Source of the DNA: Syngnathus acus
Taxonomy: Eukaryota; Chordata; Actinopteri; Syngnathiformes; Syngnathidae
Length of the DNA stretch: 64,000 nucleotides
Assembly: GCF_901709675.1 (NCBI RefSeq)
Contig: NC_051105.1
Coordinates: 2,356,001 to 2,420,000 of the forward strand
Reading direction: 5' to 3'
Positions 63,220 to 64,000 of this stretch are shown here, in pieces. The notes below the pieces were generated by a model. The model was not told the origin of the DNA. It searched no databases and saw nothing but the letters and a program-made list of their open reading frames with translations. Made by a program: the position numbers and the translations under genes. Every line of letters begins with the position of its first letter. The stretch's first letter is position 1.

Positions 63220-63545
63220 CAGGGGTGTCAAACTCATTTGTGGAGTCATAGTTTCTCTCGGAGGGCCATTATGACTGTCAACGTTGTCTATATACATACA
63301 GTATAGGCTACACAACAAACTGATGAATAACTACTTTTGAAATCAGAGACTAGTAAAAATTGTTCAAATAGTTGAGAAAGATGAATGTTAATAAAAAATT
63401 GCGAGCAATATCTATTTTTAAAAAGTGACGACAATTTGTCATTTTACTAATGACACAAAGTCGATGCAAAATGTGTCTTCGCGGGCCACATAAAATGATG
63501 CGGCGGGCCGTATCTGGCCCCCGGGCCTTGGGTTTGACACCTATG
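63220..63545 (+). mobile_element. hAT-type MITE, full-length copy
   Basis: It starts CAGGGGTGTCAAAC and ends GTTTGACACCTATG, with the same interior as 17170-17481. Flanking 8-mers ACGTAGAT and AAGTCGAT agree at 6 of 8 positions, suggesting a decayed target duplication. It lies in a grk1 intron. Confidence 0.75.
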
Positions 63546-63930
63546 AAGTCGATGATTCCCCTTTCTGCCAAAGGGTAAAAAAGATTACCATTATGAGCGA
63601 AGCCAAAATGTAATATCAGTTACAGCAAATATGTCTTATTAAAATACAAAAACACCACTCTTCAGATAGACTGCTCCTTTTTGCCTTGGGTAAAAAAAAA
63701 AAAAAAAAAAGAACATTCTTTGATTGAAACGAGTAGTACTACTGGCCGCAGTAAATGTCTACTTGAAAGAAGAACACCACAACATGAATAGATGCCTTCT
63801 GTTCTTTTTTGTTGCAAATAAATAACATTGTTGTATTATCAAACAAAACTTTATTTATGTATTGTATCATCTTTCATACATACAACCAAACAAAAAAATA
63901 CGACACAAACACAAGCAGTCTGTTGCTATC

Positions 63931-64000
63931 ATCCATCCATCCATCCATCCATCCATCCATCCATCCATCCATCCATCCATCCATCCATCCATCCATCCAT
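63931..64000. repeat. (ATCC)n microsatellite, continues past window
   Basis: At least 17 uninterrupted CCAT units reach the last base. This could be the tail of a reverse-oriented SINE, since the SINE at 18.3 kb ends in ATGG units. Confidence 0.95.

Larger units (their letters stand above)
63107..64000. other. grk1 intron with repeats
   Basis: It holds the MITE at 63220-63545, a poly-A run at about 63691-63710 and the ATCC microsatellite at the window end. No exon seen. Confidence 0.7.

Overview
This window is vertebrate nuclear DNA, almost certainly from a ray-finned (teleost) fish. It has multi-exon genes with GT-AG introns, vertebrate-only gene families, short introns and many fish-type DNA transposon and SINE/LINE fragments. 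I could not identify the species. I rebuilt seven protein-coding genes exon by exon. In every one the codon phases agree across all splice junctions. Two genes run off the window edges.

Layout: (1) 1-8133, minus strand: 5' part of ildr2 (angulin-3), an Ig-V/transmembrane/Cys-rich protein whose 3' exons lie before base 1. (2) 8748-12389, minus: gpa33 (A33 antigen-like), with two Ig domains, one membrane segment and an unusual, greatly lengthened cytoplasmic tail of about twelve 13-residue charged repeats. (3) 15630-30844, plus: pou2f1 (Oct-1), complete, with an alternative first exon at 21969, candidate intronic enhancers carrying octamer motifs, and a probable 3'UTR reaching about 37.6 kb. 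(4) 39528-42130, plus: lamp1-like gene encoding only one luminal LAMP domain, with TFEB-type (CLEAR) sites upstream. (5) 44952-48441, minus: dcun1d2, a cullin neddylation co-factor. (6) 53364-58251, plus: tfdp1 (DP-1), with a CCAAT/GC-box promoter near 50.1-50.3 kb. (7) 60269 to beyond the window, plus: grk1 (rhodopsin kinase), first four coding exons.

Gene order and orientation match two human blocks: 1q24 (ILDR2-, GPA33-, POU2F1+) and 13q34 (LAMP1+, DCUN1D2-, TFDP1+, GRK1+). The join lies between 37.6 and 39.2 kb. The genes do not form one pathway: they cover cell-junction Ig proteins, a POU transcription factor, lysosomal membrane, neddylation, E2F/DP cell-cycle control and photoreceptor shut-off.

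Repeats include a pogo/Tc1-mariner-like element, a hAT-type MITE family in four copies, long inverted-repeat elements in the pou2f1 3'UTR, tRNA-derived SINE pieces, two LINE reverse-transcriptase fragments and many microsatellites. I saw no bacterial-type system, CRISPR array or rRNA gene. The most unusual signals are the gpa33 tail repeat, the one-domain lamp1, a possible membrane-anchored N-terminus for dcun1d2, an in-frame stop-free 72-bp intron inside the grk1 kinase domain, and inverted octamer sites with a 24-bp palindrome in a pou2f1 intron.
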